Origin: Oceanipulchritudo coccoides
Lineage (GTDB): Bacteria > Verrucomicrobiota > Verrucomicrobiia > Opitutales > Oceanipulchritudinaceae
NCBI RefSeq assembly: GCF_010500615.1
Contig: NZ_JAAGNX010000001.1
Span: 1,193,531-1,257,530, forward strand
Length of the DNA stretch: 64,000 nt
Direction: 5' to 3'
Under the pieces are notes generated by a model that saw only the letters and a program-made list of their open reading frames with translations, had not been told where the DNA came from and did not search any database. Positions within the stretch are counted from its first letter, which is position 1. Every line of letters begins with the position of its first letter. This document shows positions 42,667 through 51,409 of this stretch, in pieces. Both the position numbers and the translations under genes were made by a program.

Positions 42667-45534
42667 ATGCAAAAACTGATCAGTTTATCACCATCCGTTG
42701 CAGATCAATTTACCGAACTGACAGGGAAAGCGTCTCCCGAGTGGTTTTGCACGCATGATCCAGCTGGAAGCAAGCTGGGCAGCGGGGGAGGGACGATCCA
42801 TCTGCTGCGCGAGGCGTGGGCTTCTGCCGGACGCAAGGGAGACTTCCCGGAGTGGATTGAAAGAGAAAAAGGCATTCTGTTGCATGCCGGGGGACAAAGC
42901 CGGCGATTGCCGGGTTACGCGGCGGAGGGGAAGGCGCTCATTCCGGTACCAGTCTTTCGCTGGTCCACCGGGCAGCGTATCAACCAGACCCTTCTCGACT
43001 TGCAGGTGCCGTTTCTCGAGCAGGTCATGGAAACGGCCGGGGAGGATTCCCGATGGCTCATTGCCAGCGGTGATGTCATGCTCCATGCGGATCGCCTTCC
43101 GGCGTCGCTTCCTTCCGCGGATGTGGTATGCCTGGGAATTTGGGGCGAGCCGGAACAGGCCACCCGACACGGGGTCTTTTTCACACCGCGAAATGATCCG
43201 GAATCCCTATCGTTCATGTTGCAAAAGCCGACACTGGACGAAATCCGCAATTGTGCACGGGACCATTATTTCCTGTTGGATGTTGGTGTCTGGCTACTCA
43301 GTGGGCGCGCCATGCGTGTCCTGCTGGAGCGGTGCTTTACCTCAAGTGGAGGGGAATCCGGCAACAGCCCGGTCGAGGCGTATGATCTCTACGGGGACTT
43401 TGGTCCGGCTCTGGGAATGAATCCCCACCGCAAGGACGAGGAAGTCAATGCGCTCAGCTCAGCCATACTCCCGTTGGAGGGTGGGGAGTTTTATCACTTC
43501 GGCAGCGGCCCGGACTTGATTGAATCGACCTTGAGGCTGCAAAACCGGATCATCGACCAGCGCCAGCTTTCCACGACCAATATCAAGCCGCACCCATCCA
43601 TGTTCGTGCAGAATAGTTTTCTCGGAAAGGGGCTTCTATCGGAGAAACAGTCTCAGATTTGGGTTGAGAACAGCCACTTGGGGGCCAATTGGTCATTGGA
43701 TAGCGAGCATGTCATTACCGGTATTCCGGAGAATGACTGGTCACTTTCCGTTCCGGCAGGCCTTTGTCTTGATTGCGTGCCTTTAAAGGATGGGGGGCGA
43801 GTAGTGCGGGTTTACGGCATTCGTGATCCGTTCCGGGGACCGGTTGGTGATGAACAGACGCTCTATGCTGGAGTATCCTTCAACAGCTGGCTGATTAGCC
43901 GTGGAATCAGTCTGGAAGAGCTTGGGCTGGACCCTTCAACTGATTTACAAGAGGCAGCGATCTTTCCGGTTTTTAAAGGGGAAATTGATTCAACAATTCT
44001 CCAGTGGCTCCTCACTGGCGAGGGTGATTGTGCCAATGCTTACAAGGATTTGCGGCGTATCTCGGCGGAGACTATTTCCCGCGACGCGGACTTGCCTGCC
44101 ATCAAGGAGCAACGCGATGCCTTTCTCACCTCCAGCCTGCCGTTACTGGCGAAGCATGCCGACCGTAGCGTCTTCTACCAAGTCGATCTGGAACATCTGG
44201 CCGGGCTTTATGCGGAAAGTGAATTTTCCCTGCCGGAAGCCCGCCCCGATGAAGAAAGGGAATTGTTCAAGTTTATCCGGGACGCGATGTTCCGGGCATG
44301 TGTCCTGAAGCGCCGCAACAAGAACTGGGAGAATGAGGAGGAAGCGGCATTTGCTGCATTGCGTACCGCCTTGATCAAATCTGCAAAGAGTGACCCGGTA
44401 CGCCCCGCTTTGGATTGCCTGGAAGACCAGATTATCTGGGCTCGGAGTCCTGTTCGTTTGGACCTCGCTGGTGGATGGACGGACACACCTCCGTATTGTT
44501 TCCTCAATGGGGGAAAGGTGGTGAATGTGGCTGTCGAGCTGAACGGACAACCCCCCATCCAGGTTTTTGTCAGGCCACGAAGGGAAGGGGGAATCAAAAT
44601 CCGCTCCATCGATCTGGGGATATCCGAGGAGTTGTATACCTACGATGACCTGCGCAGCTACGCTGATCTTGGTTCCGGATTTGCCATAGCCAAGGCGGCC
44701 CTTGCCCTCTGTGGGTTTCTGCCGGAGTTTCATTCCGGAAAGTGCCCGGATACTCTGGAGGAGTTTCTCCGTAATTTCGGCAGCGGTATCGAAATTTCAC
44801 TACTGTGCGCGGTGCCGAAGGGATCCGGACTGGGTACCAGCAGCATTCTCTCGGCGACGCTTCTGGGCGCCCTGAGCGAGCTCTGTCAGCTCGGGTGGAA
44901 TCACTACATTATCGGGCAGCGTGTGTTGGTCCTTGAGCAGATGCTGACTTCGGGTGGCGGATGGCAGGACCAATTCGGTGGAATTTGCCGCGGCTTGAAA
45001 TACCTTGATACAGCTGCGGGGCTGGACCAGTCACCAAAAGTCCATTGGCTTGACGACCATTTGTTCACGGATCCATCGGCCCAGCCGAACATTCTTCTTT
45101 ACTACACCGGGATCACGCGTGTGGCCAAAAATGTCTTGGGCGAGATTGTCCGGGGCATGTTCCTGAACAGCCAGCACCGCCTGCGGGTCCTTGAGAAGAT
45201 AGGAAAAAATGCCTTAAGGTTACAGGCGTCCCTTCAGGAGGGTAGCTACGAAGACCTTGCGGCATCAGTAGATCGGAGTTGGCAGCTGAATCAGGCCTTG
45301 GATTCCGGGACCAACACTCCCGAAATCGAAGGAATACTGAAAGGGCTTGAGCCTTGGATGGCTGGTTGCAAATTGCTTGGCGCAGGTGGGGGCGGCTACC
45401 TTCTCATGTTGGCCAAGGACAGTTCCGCAGCCCAGAAGATCAAGGAACACCTCAGCAAGAATCCTCCGAATCCACGAGCTCGATTTGTCGACGTGGCCAT
45501 TTCAAATGAGGGCCTGCAGGTGACGCGTAGCTAG
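42667..45534 (+). CDS. fkp: bifunctional L-fucokinase/GDP-fucose pyrophosphorylase
   Basis: A 955-residue two-domain enzyme, close to the length of Bacteroides Fkp. The N-terminal half is the fucose-1-phosphate guanylyltransferase: LGSGGGTIHLLREAW and LHAGGQSRRLPGYAAEGKAL. A beta-helix-like linker follows. The C-terminal half is a GHMP kinase: RSPVRLDLAGGWTDTPPYCF, the ATP loop VPKGSGLGTSSILSATLLGA and GCKLLGAGGGGYLLMLAKD. It phosphorylates L-fucose and couples it to GTP, forming GDP-L-fucose for fucosylated surface glycans. It lies 7 kb beyond the fucose-glycan locus, so salvage of released fucose is possible but not shown. No adjacent fucosyltransferase is evident. Confidence 0.93.
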   Translation: MQKLISLSPSVADQFTELTGKASPEWFCTHDPAGSKLGSGGGTIHLLREAWASAGRKGDFPEWIEREKGILLHAGGQSRRLPGYAAEGKALIPVPVFRWSTGQRINQTLLDLQVPFLEQVMETAGEDSRWLIASGDVMLHADRLPASLPSADVVCLGIWGEPEQATRHGVFFTPRNDPESLSFMLQKPTLDEIRNCARDHYFLLDVGVWLLSGRAMRVLLERCFTSSGGESGNSPVEAYDLYGDFGPALGMNPHRKDEEVNALSSAILPLEGGEFYHFGSGPDLIESTLRLQNRIIDQRQLSTTNIKPHPSMFVQNSFLGKGLLSEKQSQIWVENSHLGANWSLDSEHVITGIPENDWSLSVPAGLCLDCVPLKDGGRVVRVYGIRDPFRGPVGDEQTLYAGVSFNSWLISRGISLEELGLDPSTDLQEAAIFPVFKGEIDSTILQWLLTGEGDCANAYKDLRRISAETISRDADLPAIKEQRDAFLTSSLPLLAKHADRSVFYQVDLEHLAGLYAESEFSLPEARPDEERELFKFIRDAMFRACVLKRRNKNWENEEEAAFAALRTALIKSAKSDPVRPALDCLEDQIIWARSPVRLDLAGGWTDTPPYCFLNGGKVVNVAVELNGQPPIQVFVRPRREGGIKIRSIDLGISEELYTYDDLRSYADLGSGFAIAKAALALCGFLPEFHSGKCPDTLEEFLRNFGSGIEISLLCAVPKGSGLGTSSILSATLLGALSELCQLGWNHYIIGQRVLVLEQMLTSGGGWQDQFGGICRGLKYLDTAAGLDQSPKVHWLDDHLFTDPSAQPNILLYYTGITRVAKNVLGEIVRGMFLNSQHRLRVLEKIGKNALRLQASLQEGSYEDLAASVDRSWQLNQALDSGTNTPEIEGILKGLEPWMAGCKLLGAGGGGYLLMLAKDSSAAQKIKEHLSKNPPNPRARFVDVAISNEGLQVTRS

Positions 45535-45548
45535 GGCGCGGAAAGAAA

Positions 45549-45689
45549 TTAACCGGGCCTGAAGGCCCGACTCATTGTGAGCGTGAACAGGCGATACTTG
45601 CGAGTCGGCGCTTCAGCGCCGGTGCCGATGTGAGGGAAGTTAACCGGGCCTGAAGGCCCGACTCATGGAAGGCCCGACTCGGGCTCGGG
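45549..45689. repeat. REP-like palindromic repeat cluster
   Basis: A 27-bp unit (TTAACCGGGCCTGAAGGCCC then GACTCAT) occurs perfectly at 45549-45575 and 45640-45666. Its core CCGGGCC-TGAA-GGCCCG is self-complementary. Between the copies, 45602-45622 (GAGTCGGCGCTTCAGCGCCGG) is a diverged inverted copy, and 45667-45689 holds a partial fourth. The direct-inverted-direct layout is that of REP/BIME elements. It lies between the convergent fkp and HAD genes. A related unit occurs at 52778-52798. Confidence 0.75.
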
Positions 45690-45692
45690 ATA

Positions 45693-46283
45693 TTAGAACG
45701 GGTGGGGGACCAGGACCGAATCCATCCCGGCTGTATCCGCAGCTTCGATACCGAGCAGGCTGTCCTCGATGACCAGGCAATCCGCCGGGGCAATCCCCAT
45801 TTTTTCAGCAGCGAGCAAAAACAGGTCCGGGGCGGGTTTGGAGTGTTTGACATCTTCAGCGGTGGTGATGACTGGGAAGAAGCCATCCATGCAAATGAGC
45901 CGCAATGTCTCAAGCACGTCAGGTCTTTCCCCGCCGGAAGCAACACTTACGGCGGCCCCGGAGGCCTTGCAGCTCCGGGCAAATTCAAGGACGGGGATTA
46001 TCGGGTCAATTTCCTCATGGTGGCGCTTGAAGTAATCATTCTTTTCCCGCATGACGACTTCGGCATCGATTTGGAGCGAGTGTGTCTCGTTCCAGTGTTT
46101 GATGGTTTGCTCAAGGGCCATGCCGGCCACGGACATGAAGGAGTGGCCATCCAGTTCCAATCCGCTGTTGGCTGCTTTGAGCCCGTAGTTCCATGCCCGC
46201 AAATGCAATGGCATTGTGTCGGCAAGGGTGCCGTCACAGTCGAAGATGTAGCCAAGATAGGATTTTTTTGGTGGTATAAACAT
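45693..46283 (-). CDS. HAD-family phosphatase/phosphoglucomutase-like hydrolase
   Basis: A 196-residue HAD-superfamily protein. Motif I is GYIFDCDGTLADTMPLHLRA (nucleophile Asp and acid Asp), motif II VSVASGGERPDVLETL, motif III KHSKPAPDLFLLAAEKMG and motif IV LVIEDSLLGIEAADTAGMD. The cap is of the helical C1 type. The D-C-D-G-T-L-A-D-T-M-P pattern resembles the beta-phosphoglucomutase/YqaB fructose-1-phosphatase group. It would hydrolyse a small sugar phosphate. It lies downstream of the aldolase gene but is separated by a strong terminator. Confidence 0.88.
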   Translation of the reverse strand: MFIPPKKSYLGYIFDCDGTLADTMPLHLRAWNYGLKAANSGLELDGHSFMSVAGMALEQTIKHWNETHSLQIDAEVVMREKNDYFKRHHEEIDPIIPVLEFARSCKASGAAVSVASGGERPDVLETLRLICMDGFFPVITTAEDVKHSKPAPDLFLLAAEKMGIAPADCLVIEDSLLGIEAADTAGMDSVLVPHPF

Positions 46284-46293
46284 GAATTTTTCA

Positions 46294-46326
46294 GAAAAAA
46301 AACCGACCCCGAAGGGTCGGTTTTTA
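46294..46326. terminator. bidirectional intrinsic terminator
   Basis: AAACCGACCC-GAA-GGGTCGGTTT is flanked by A-rich sequence on the left and T-rich on the right, so it can terminate in both directions. Its main use is to close the aldolase transcript on the minus strand. Confidence 0.85.
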
Positions 46327-46351
46327 TAGGTTTAGGAGTCAGGGTAACAAA

Positions 46352-47386
46352 TTAGATCTTCCCGAAAAGCGTCTTGCCGGTTGAAAGCAAGTCGTCACAG
46401 GCACGAGCAATACGGGCTGACATTCCGGCCTCACCCTTCTTCAGGTAGCCGCGTGGGTCGTAGGCCTTCTTATTGCCGCATTCGCCATCGATCATGAGGA
46501 TTCCGTCATAGTTTTTCATGACGTGGTCAACAATCGGGCGCGTAAAGGCATACTGGGTATCCGTATCGACGTTCATCTTAACAACGCCGTAGTCCAATGT
46601 TTCACGGATCTGCTCAAGCTCACTGCCGCTACCACCGTGGAAGACGAGATCCATTTCGGCATCCGCGCCGTGCTTTTCCATCACAACAGCCTGACCCTGC
46701 TTGAGGATTTCCGGGCGTAGTTTGACCGCACCTGGCTTGTAGTGGCCGTGGACATTACCGAATGTCGCGGCGAAGGTGAAGCTTCCCAGCGGACTGAGGG
46801 CCTCATAGACCGCCAACATGTCTTCCGGCGTGGTGTAAAGTTTTTCTTCCGGAGTATCTTCGCTTCCGGAAGCTCCGTCTTCTTCACCACCGACTACACC
46901 GGCTTCCACCTCAAGAACGATTTCGTTCTCAGCGCAGAGCTTCATGTATTCCTTGCTGATGGCGATATTCTCTTCGAGCGGCAAGCCAGAGGCATCCAGC
47001 ATGTGGTTCTGGAAAAGGTTGTTTTCACCCTTTGCCCGGCGAGCGGTTGTGGCCTCAATGAGTGGCTTGAGGAAACTGGCTGCTTTCTCGGGCTGGCAGT
47101 GGTCGGTATTGAGTGCGACGAGGACGTCGTACTGCTCGGCCAGCCGGTGAGCTGCTTCGGCGAGGATGATGACCCCGTAGGCGGCATCAGAGTTATTGAG
47201 GCCGGAGGCAAACTGCCCGGCACCCGTTGAAAACTGGATGATCCCGTCGGACTTTTGGTCGGCGAAGGCCTTGAAAGCGGCATTCAGCGTCTGAATCGAG
47301 GTGCAGTTAATGGCCGGGTAGGCGTATCCGCCTTTTTGAGCCGCATCCAGCATGGACGCGAATTGTTTCGGTGTGGCTATAGACAT
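46352..47386 (-). CDS. fbaA: class II fructose-bisphosphate aldolase
   Basis: A 344-residue zinc-dependent aldolase that cleaves or forms fructose-1,6-bisphosphate in glycolysis and gluconeogenesis. Typical segments are GGYAYPAINCTSIQTLNAA, VLVALNTDHCQPEKAASFLK (zinc His), LEENIAISKEYMKLCAENE, VLEVEAGVVGGEEDGASG, FTFAATFGNVHGHYKPGAV and MDLVFHGGSGSELEQIRE, with VKMNVDTDTQYAFTRP near the end. This is the longer (E. coli FbaA / yeast) subgroup. The start lacks a clear Shine-Dalgarno sequence. Monocistronic by the terminator downstream. Confidence 0.95.
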   Translation of the reverse strand: MSIATPKQFASMLDAAQKGGYAYPAINCTSIQTLNAAFKAFADQKSDGIIQFSTGAGQFASGLNNSDAAYGVIILAEAAHRLAEQYDVLVALNTDHCQPEKAASFLKPLIEATTARRAKGENNLFQNHMLDASGLPLEENIAISKEYMKLCAENEIVLEVEAGVVGGEEDGASGSEDTPEEKLYTTPEDMLAVYEALSPLGSFTFAATFGNVHGHYKPGAVKLRPEILKQGQAVVMEKHGADAEMDLVFHGGSGSELEQIRETLDYGVVKMNVDTDTQYAFTRPIVDHVMKNYDGILMIDGECGNKKAYDPRGYLKKGEAGMSARIARACDDLLSTGKTLFGKI

Positions 47387-47537
47387 GTTATTTTCTGTTT
47401 TATGTTAATGAAAGTGAGGGGAGAGTCTTTAGGACCCAAGCGGCTTAGATCAAGAATTATTATAAAAGCCGGGAATTAGCTGCCTTGAATGGGTCTGGAA
47501 TCAAAGTCTCGATGGCATTGAATCAGGCATGCGGCCA

Positions 47538-47687
47538 TCAATCGGCAAAAAAGAGGAAGAAAATCGTCTGAAAGGCAATGTAAGCGAGGATGACGATTAA
47601 AATCCATGAAAGAGGCCAAGGCTTTTTGGCCTGAGGCAATGGGTCGATGTTCTCCGATTCCACAGGATCTGGGCTGTTTTCAGGCAT
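47538..47687 (-). CDS. small single-span membrane protein after hemE
   Basis: A 49-residue protein. The start at 47687 is chosen because it follows the hemE stop by one base (TAG-A-ATG), strongly suggesting coupling. A hydrophilic acidic N-terminus (PENSPDPVESENIDPLPQ) precedes one membrane helix (PLSWILIVILAYIAFQTIFF). Similar tiny membrane proteins are often missed by gene finders. No function can be assigned; a role near heme metabolism or respiration is only suggested by position. Confidence 0.55.
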   Translation of the reverse strand: MPENSPDPVESENIDPLPQAKKPWPLSWILIVILAYIAFQTIFFLFFAD

Positions 47688-47688
47688 T

Positions 47689-48726
47689 CTATCCCTTTTG
47701 CTTTGCCCCATCAATTGTCTCAAGCACGGCTTGCACCGTTTCGATACGGGCTTGCGGGGTAATGCCGTGTCCAAGATTGAAGATATAACGTTTCCATGGT
47801 GCCATGGCGTAAAGGAGTTTGTGCGTGGCCTCGGCGGCAGCCTTGGGCTCGCCTGTCATGATCTCCGGGTCAAGATTGCCCTGGACTGCGATGTCGGCGG
47901 GCAGATGGCTACGCCAGGAGGGAAGATCAATGGAATGGTCTGCGGCGAGCGCGCGCGCCCCGGATTTGGCCAGTTCACCCCGATGGCTGGTCATGCCTTT
48001 TGAGAAGAGGATGACGGGTGTGGTCTTGGGAATCGCCTCAATGATCCGGTTAATCCACTTGAGGGAGCAGTCCCAGTAGTGACCCTCGGGGGCAGCTGCG
48101 GCCCACGAGTCAAAAATCTGCACGGCATCCACGCCCGCCTCGACCTGGCTCTTGAAGAGCTCAATGACGGCTAGGGTGAGTTTTTCCATCAAGCAGTCGA
48201 AGAGTGCGCGGTCCTTGATGAACATGTCCCTCGCATGCGAAAAATCCTTGCTCGAGCCGCCCTCAATCATGTAGGTCGCCAGCGTCCAGGGAGCGCCCCC
48301 GAAGCCCAGCAGGGCCTTGGAATTTCCAAGTTCGGCCCGGACAAGCCGGAGGGCATCAGCGATATAGGCAGTCTTTTCGCGCACGGCTGAGGGATCGAGG
48401 GTTTCGACTTCCCCATGGCTGCGGATGGCTCCGGCCATTTCAATCCCGCCCTGTTCCCGGAAGGAATAGGGAAGTCCCATCGCTTCCGGGACGATGAGGA
48501 TATCGCTGAAAATGATAGCGGCATCAAGCTGCGGGAATCGCCTGAGTGGCTGAAGCGTGACCTCAGTCGCCAGATCAGGGGTCTTTACCATGGTGACAAA
48601 ATCGTATTTCGTCTTGAGCTCCCGGTATTCGGGCAGGTAGCGCCCGGCTTGCCGCATGATCCAGACAGGCGGGCGGTCCGGGGCGTTATTCGTGAAGGCA
48701 TTCAGGAAACGGTCGCGGGAGGTCAT
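47689..48726 (-). CDS. hemE: uroporphyrinogen decarboxylase
   Basis: A 345-residue enzyme that decarboxylates the four acetate side chains of uroporphyrinogen III to give coproporphyrinogen III. Diagnostic segments are PVWIMRQAGRYLPEYRELK with the substrate-binding Arg residues, IIFSDILIVPEAMGL with the catalytic Asp, FGGAPWTLATYMIEGGSSK, VQIFDSWAAAAPEGHY and YIFNLGHGITPQARIETV. It follows hemF by 43 bases on the same strand, and a small membrane protein gene is coupled behind it. Heme genes hemC and hemD are found 11 kb further on. Confidence 0.96.
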   Translation of the reverse strand: MTSRDRFLNAFTNNAPDRPPVWIMRQAGRYLPEYRELKTKYDFVTMVKTPDLATEVTLQPLRRFPQLDAAIIFSDILIVPEAMGLPYSFREQGGIEMAGAIRSHGEVETLDPSAVREKTAYIADALRLVRAELGNSKALLGFGGAPWTLATYMIEGGSSKDFSHARDMFIKDRALFDCLMEKLTLAVIELFKSQVEAGVDAVQIFDSWAAAAPEGHYWDCSLKWINRIIEAIPKTTPVILFSKGMTSHRGELAKSGARALAADHSIDLPSWRSHLPADIAVQGNLDPEIMTGEPKAAAEATHKLLYAMAPWKRYIFNLGHGITPQARIETVQAVLETIDGAKQKG

Positions 48727-48769
48727 GTAATTTTCAGGGACTTGGGCTGAAGGGTTTAATTTAATGGAA

Positions 48770-49681
48770 TCAGGAGCTTATCCAATCGCGTGGTTTTAAA
48801 AAGTCACGCACAAGTGACTCCTCGGGAGAACCCGGGACCGGTGTGTGATTGTAAGCCCATTGAACCTGTGGAGGAAGCGACATCAGGATGCTCTCCGTAC
48901 GGCCGTTGCTTTGGAGGCCAAAGAGGGTTCCGCGGTCGTAAAGCAGATTGAACTCAACATAGCGTCCCCGGCGGATTTTCTGAAAGGATTTTTGATCGTG
49001 ATTGTAGGGCGTGTTTTTCCGCTTGAGAGCGATTCCCTCCCATGCGGGGAGGAAGGCGTTCCCGATGGATTGGGTAAGGGAAAAGGAGTCCTGTGGTCCC
49101 AATTCATCAAAATCGTCAAAGAAGAGCCCACCGATGCCCCGGGCTTCCCCTCGATGGGGGAGATGGAAATACTGGTCGCAAGCAGCCTTGAATCTTGGAT
49201 AGAGGTCATTGCCGAAAGGCGCGCAGGCATCGTGTGCCGCTTGGTGCCAGGTGATGGCATCCTCCTCAAACCCATAGCAGGGAGTGAGGTCGAAGCCGCC
49301 TCCAAACCACCAGATGGGTGGCGCATCGGTATCATCCCGGGTGGAAAAGTAACGCACATTCATGTGTGTGCAGGGGACAAAAGGGTTTTGTGGGTGAAAG
49401 ACCACGGAGACGCCCATTGCCTCAAAGGGACGGTTTGCCAATTGCGGGCGGGTCTTCGTGGCCGAGGGAGGGAGGCTTGCTCCTGTGACATGCGAGAAGT
49501 TCACGCCGCCTTTCTCAACAAGCCGTCCGTCGGTAATGACATGGCTCAGTCCTCCTCCACCTTCTTCCCGTTGCCATGAATCCTCGGCGTGGAGGGCCTC
49601 CGGATCCAGAAAAGTGAGGCGTTCGATCAGGCCCCGATGCAGTCCGGTAAAGTAGGCTTTGATGGCGGAGGATTCGATCAT
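48770..49681 (-). CDS. hemF: oxygen-dependent coproporphyrinogen III oxidase
   Basis: A 303-residue HemF from ATG 49681 (the longer frame from 49750 lacks support). It converts coproporphyrinogen III to protoporphyrinogen IX using O2, indicating aerobic life. Signature stretches include DSWQREEGGGGLSHVITDG, EKGGVNFSHVTGASLPPSA, HMNVRYFSTRDDTDAPPIWW, FGGGFDLTPCYGFEEDAITW and RGRYVEFNLLYDRGTLFGLQ. First gene of a hemF-hemE-small protein operon, divergent from the epimerase gene with a roughly 200-base spacer that contains a palindromic repeat. Confidence 0.96.
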   Translation of the reverse strand: MIESSAIKAYFTGLHRGLIERLTFLDPEALHAEDSWQREEGGGGLSHVITDGRLVEKGGVNFSHVTGASLPPSATKTRPQLANRPFEAMGVSVVFHPQNPFVPCTHMNVRYFSTRDDTDAPPIWWFGGGFDLTPCYGFEEDAITWHQAAHDACAPFGNDLYPRFKAACDQYFHLPHRGEARGIGGLFFDDFDELGPQDSFSLTQSIGNAFLPAWEGIALKRKNTPYNHDQKSFQKIRRGRYVEFNLLYDRGTLFGLQSNGRTESILMSLPPQVQWAYNHTPVPGSPEESLVRDFLKPRDWISS

Positions 49682-49748
49682 GTCCAACTTTGTTTCATTG
49701 AATAGGGAAGAAGCGGTCAAAGAAAAAGAGACAAGGAGCAGCGGGATC

Positions 49749-49820
49749 AACCACGGATTACACGGATCACACAGATATAGAATTGGGATCAGCCTAATCT
49801 ATGAAATCCGCGTAATTCCT
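49749..49820. repeat. palindromic dispersed-type repeat between hemF and the epimerase gene
   Basis: The left arm GGATTACACGGAT (49755-49767) and right arm ATCCGCGTAATTCC (49806-49819) are near-perfect reverse complements around a 38-base centre. Sequences of the type CCACGGATTACACGGAT are seen as intergenic repeats in many environmental bacteria. Only one copy was noticed in this window, so repeat status rests on that recollection and on the palindrome. Confidence 0.4.
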
Positions 49821-49877
49821 GGACCGGAATTCTGCTCAGGACTTGCTGATCAATGCCAAGGCAGGTATAGCTGCGAT

Positions 49878-50783
49878 ATGGAATCAAAACGCCTCATGAT
49901 TTTCGGATGCGGATATGTCGGTAGATCCCTTGCCAAGGCAACAGCTGAGGCAGGCTGGGAGGTGTGGATCCATTCGCGCAATGCGAAGTCTTTGGCAGAA
50001 GTGAATGAAATACCGACGGAACGTCGCATCATTGGAAACCTGCACGAGGATGAATGGCAGAGTCGCTTGAAAGGGCAATGGGATGCCGTGGTCAATCTGG
50101 TCAGCTCAGCCGGCGGGGGGTTGGAAGGATACAAATTGTCCTACCTCGAAGGAAACCGCTCCATTCGCGCATGGGCGGAGGAAGCTGCGGTCAGGCGCTT
50201 CATCTACAGCAGCGCGACCTCGGTCTATCCGCAAACCGAAGGAGAGTGGGTGTCGGAAGATGATGTGCCCGAAATGAATCACCTGTCCCCAAGCGGGGCA
50301 GTCCTGCGTGAGGCAGAACTGGAAATTTTGCAGAGCGATATTTTTCCTGAGCGAGTCGTGGCCCGTCTGGCGGGAATCTATGGCCCGGGTCGGCATTTGT
50401 ATTTAAACCGTTTGCAGGAGGGGGCCCAATCCCTGCCCGGGGATGGGTCAGCATGGCTGAACCTGATTTACCTGAAGGACATTGTGACCGCCCTGATCCA
50501 ATTGTTAGATGCGCCGATGCCCAACGTGGCGGAGGTTTTTAATGTGGTTGATGATGAGCCTGCGCGGAAGCAGGAGATCGTCGACTGGCTGGCGACCAAG
50601 CTGGGACTGCCGACAATCCCTTTTAATCCAGATGATTTGGGCCCACGCGCCTCGCGCCGGACTACTCAGGGCGGCTTGCCAAATCGTCGGGTCAGCAACG
50701 CGAAACTAAAGGAATCCATTGGCTGGAAACCGTCCCATCCAAGTTTTCGCGAGGGCTATGCAGATATCCTGAAGGGGCGGTGA
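49878..50783 (+). CDS. NAD(P)-dependent epimerase/dehydratase-like protein (YeeZ type)
   Basis: A 301-residue extended-SDR-fold protein from ATG 49878; the longer frame to 49659 crosses the repeat and is unlikely. It begins RLMIFGCGYVGRSLAKATAE, a Rossmann loop, with VVNLVSSAGGGLEGYKLSYL, RFIYSSATSVYPQTEGEWV and RVVARLAGIYGPGRHLYLN. The catalytic Tyr in the Y-x3-K position is replaced in the SSATSVYPQ segment layout usual for YeeZ-like proteins, so it may bind rather than oxidise its substrate. Function unknown; nucleotide-sugar or small-metabolite conversion is possible. Confidence 0.82.
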   Translation: MESKRLMIFGCGYVGRSLAKATAEAGWEVWIHSRNAKSLAEVNEIPTERRIIGNLHEDEWQSRLKGQWDAVVNLVSSAGGGLEGYKLSYLEGNRSIRAWAEEAAVRRFIYSSATSVYPQTEGEWVSEDDVPEMNHLSPSGAVLREAELEILQSDIFPERVVARLAGIYGPGRHLYLNRLQEGAQSLPGDGSAWLNLIYLKDIVTALIQLLDAPMPNVAEVFNVVDDEPARKQEIVDWLATKLGLPTIPFNPDDLGPRASRRTTQGGLPNRRVSNAKLKESIGWKPSHPSFREGYADILKGR

Positions 50784-50827
50784 TACTCTCATAAGCTTTA
50801 GGATTCGCGCGCTCTCAGCTCGTACAA

Positions 50828-51409
50828 TCAGTGTGTGAGCTCCCATGTCCGCTCGATCGAGTAGACCCGCTTTCCCTCAATCTCCTGGCTTTGCATCAAA
50901 TGGAAGGCATCGACCTTGAAGGGCGCCGCTCCAAAATTCTGGTGGCGCTTGAGGAATTGGCGGACTGACTCATCGGCAGCATGGTTGACCCGTGCCACCG
51001 TGATGTGGGGATGATAAATGCGCTTTTCCGGTTCAATGCCGATATTGAAGAGGGCGTCCTCTATTCGCTTGTGAAGCTGGAAGAGGTGAGGATGTCCGGT
51101 AGCGAGTCCTGCCCAGACGGCATGGGCCTTTCCCATCGGTGGAAAGCTGCCGAGTCCATCAATCGGGAGCAAAAACGAGCGCACCTGGATCGGGTCAATA
51201 GCCGCTTCGATGGTCTCCTGAAATTGGCCCGGGATATCCCCGATGAATTTCAGGGTGAGATGAAAGCGCTCACGCGGGACCCAGTTGAAACCCTTGAGAG
51301 TCTCCTCCTGAATTGCCAGCAGGCTGTCCTTTACGTAATCCGGTAGATCAATCGAAAGGAAGAGCCGCTTGCCGCGGAAGGTGTGGATGGGCTCGCTGGA
51401 GTCAGTCAT
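50828..51409 (-). CDS. thpR: RNA 2',3'-cyclic phosphodiesterase
   Basis: A 193-residue member of the 2H phosphoesterase superfamily (also called 2'-5' RNA ligase). The two catalytic H-x-T/S motifs are visible in RFHLTLKFIGDIPGQ and YHPHITVARVNHAAD. LFLSIDLPDYVKDSLLAIQ at the start and FPPMGKAHAVWAGLA in the middle are typical. The ATG at 51409 overlaps the end of the upstream trhO gene by 8 bases; the longer open frame upstream is the antisense shadow of trhO. It hydrolyses 2',3'-cyclic phosphates on RNA ends. Confidence 0.9.
   Translation of the reverse strand: MTDSSEPIHTFRGKRLFLSIDLPDYVKDSLLAIQEETLKGFNWVPRERFHLTLKFIGDIPGQFQETIEAAIDPIQVRSFLLPIDGLGSFPPMGKAHAVWAGLATGHPHLFQLHKRIEDALFNIGIEPEKRIYHPHITVARVNHAADESVRQFLKRHQNFGAAPFKVDAFHLMQSQEIEGKRVYSIERTWELTH

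Noticed and set aside
45540-45690. Possible CRISPR array
   Set aside because: Only two identical units, self-palindromic and of unequal spacing, with an inverted copy between; this is a REP-type element, not a CRISPR.
49659-49877. N-terminal extension of the epimerase-like gene
   Set aside because: It crosses the start of hemF and a palindromic repeat; the Rossmann fold begins at 49878.
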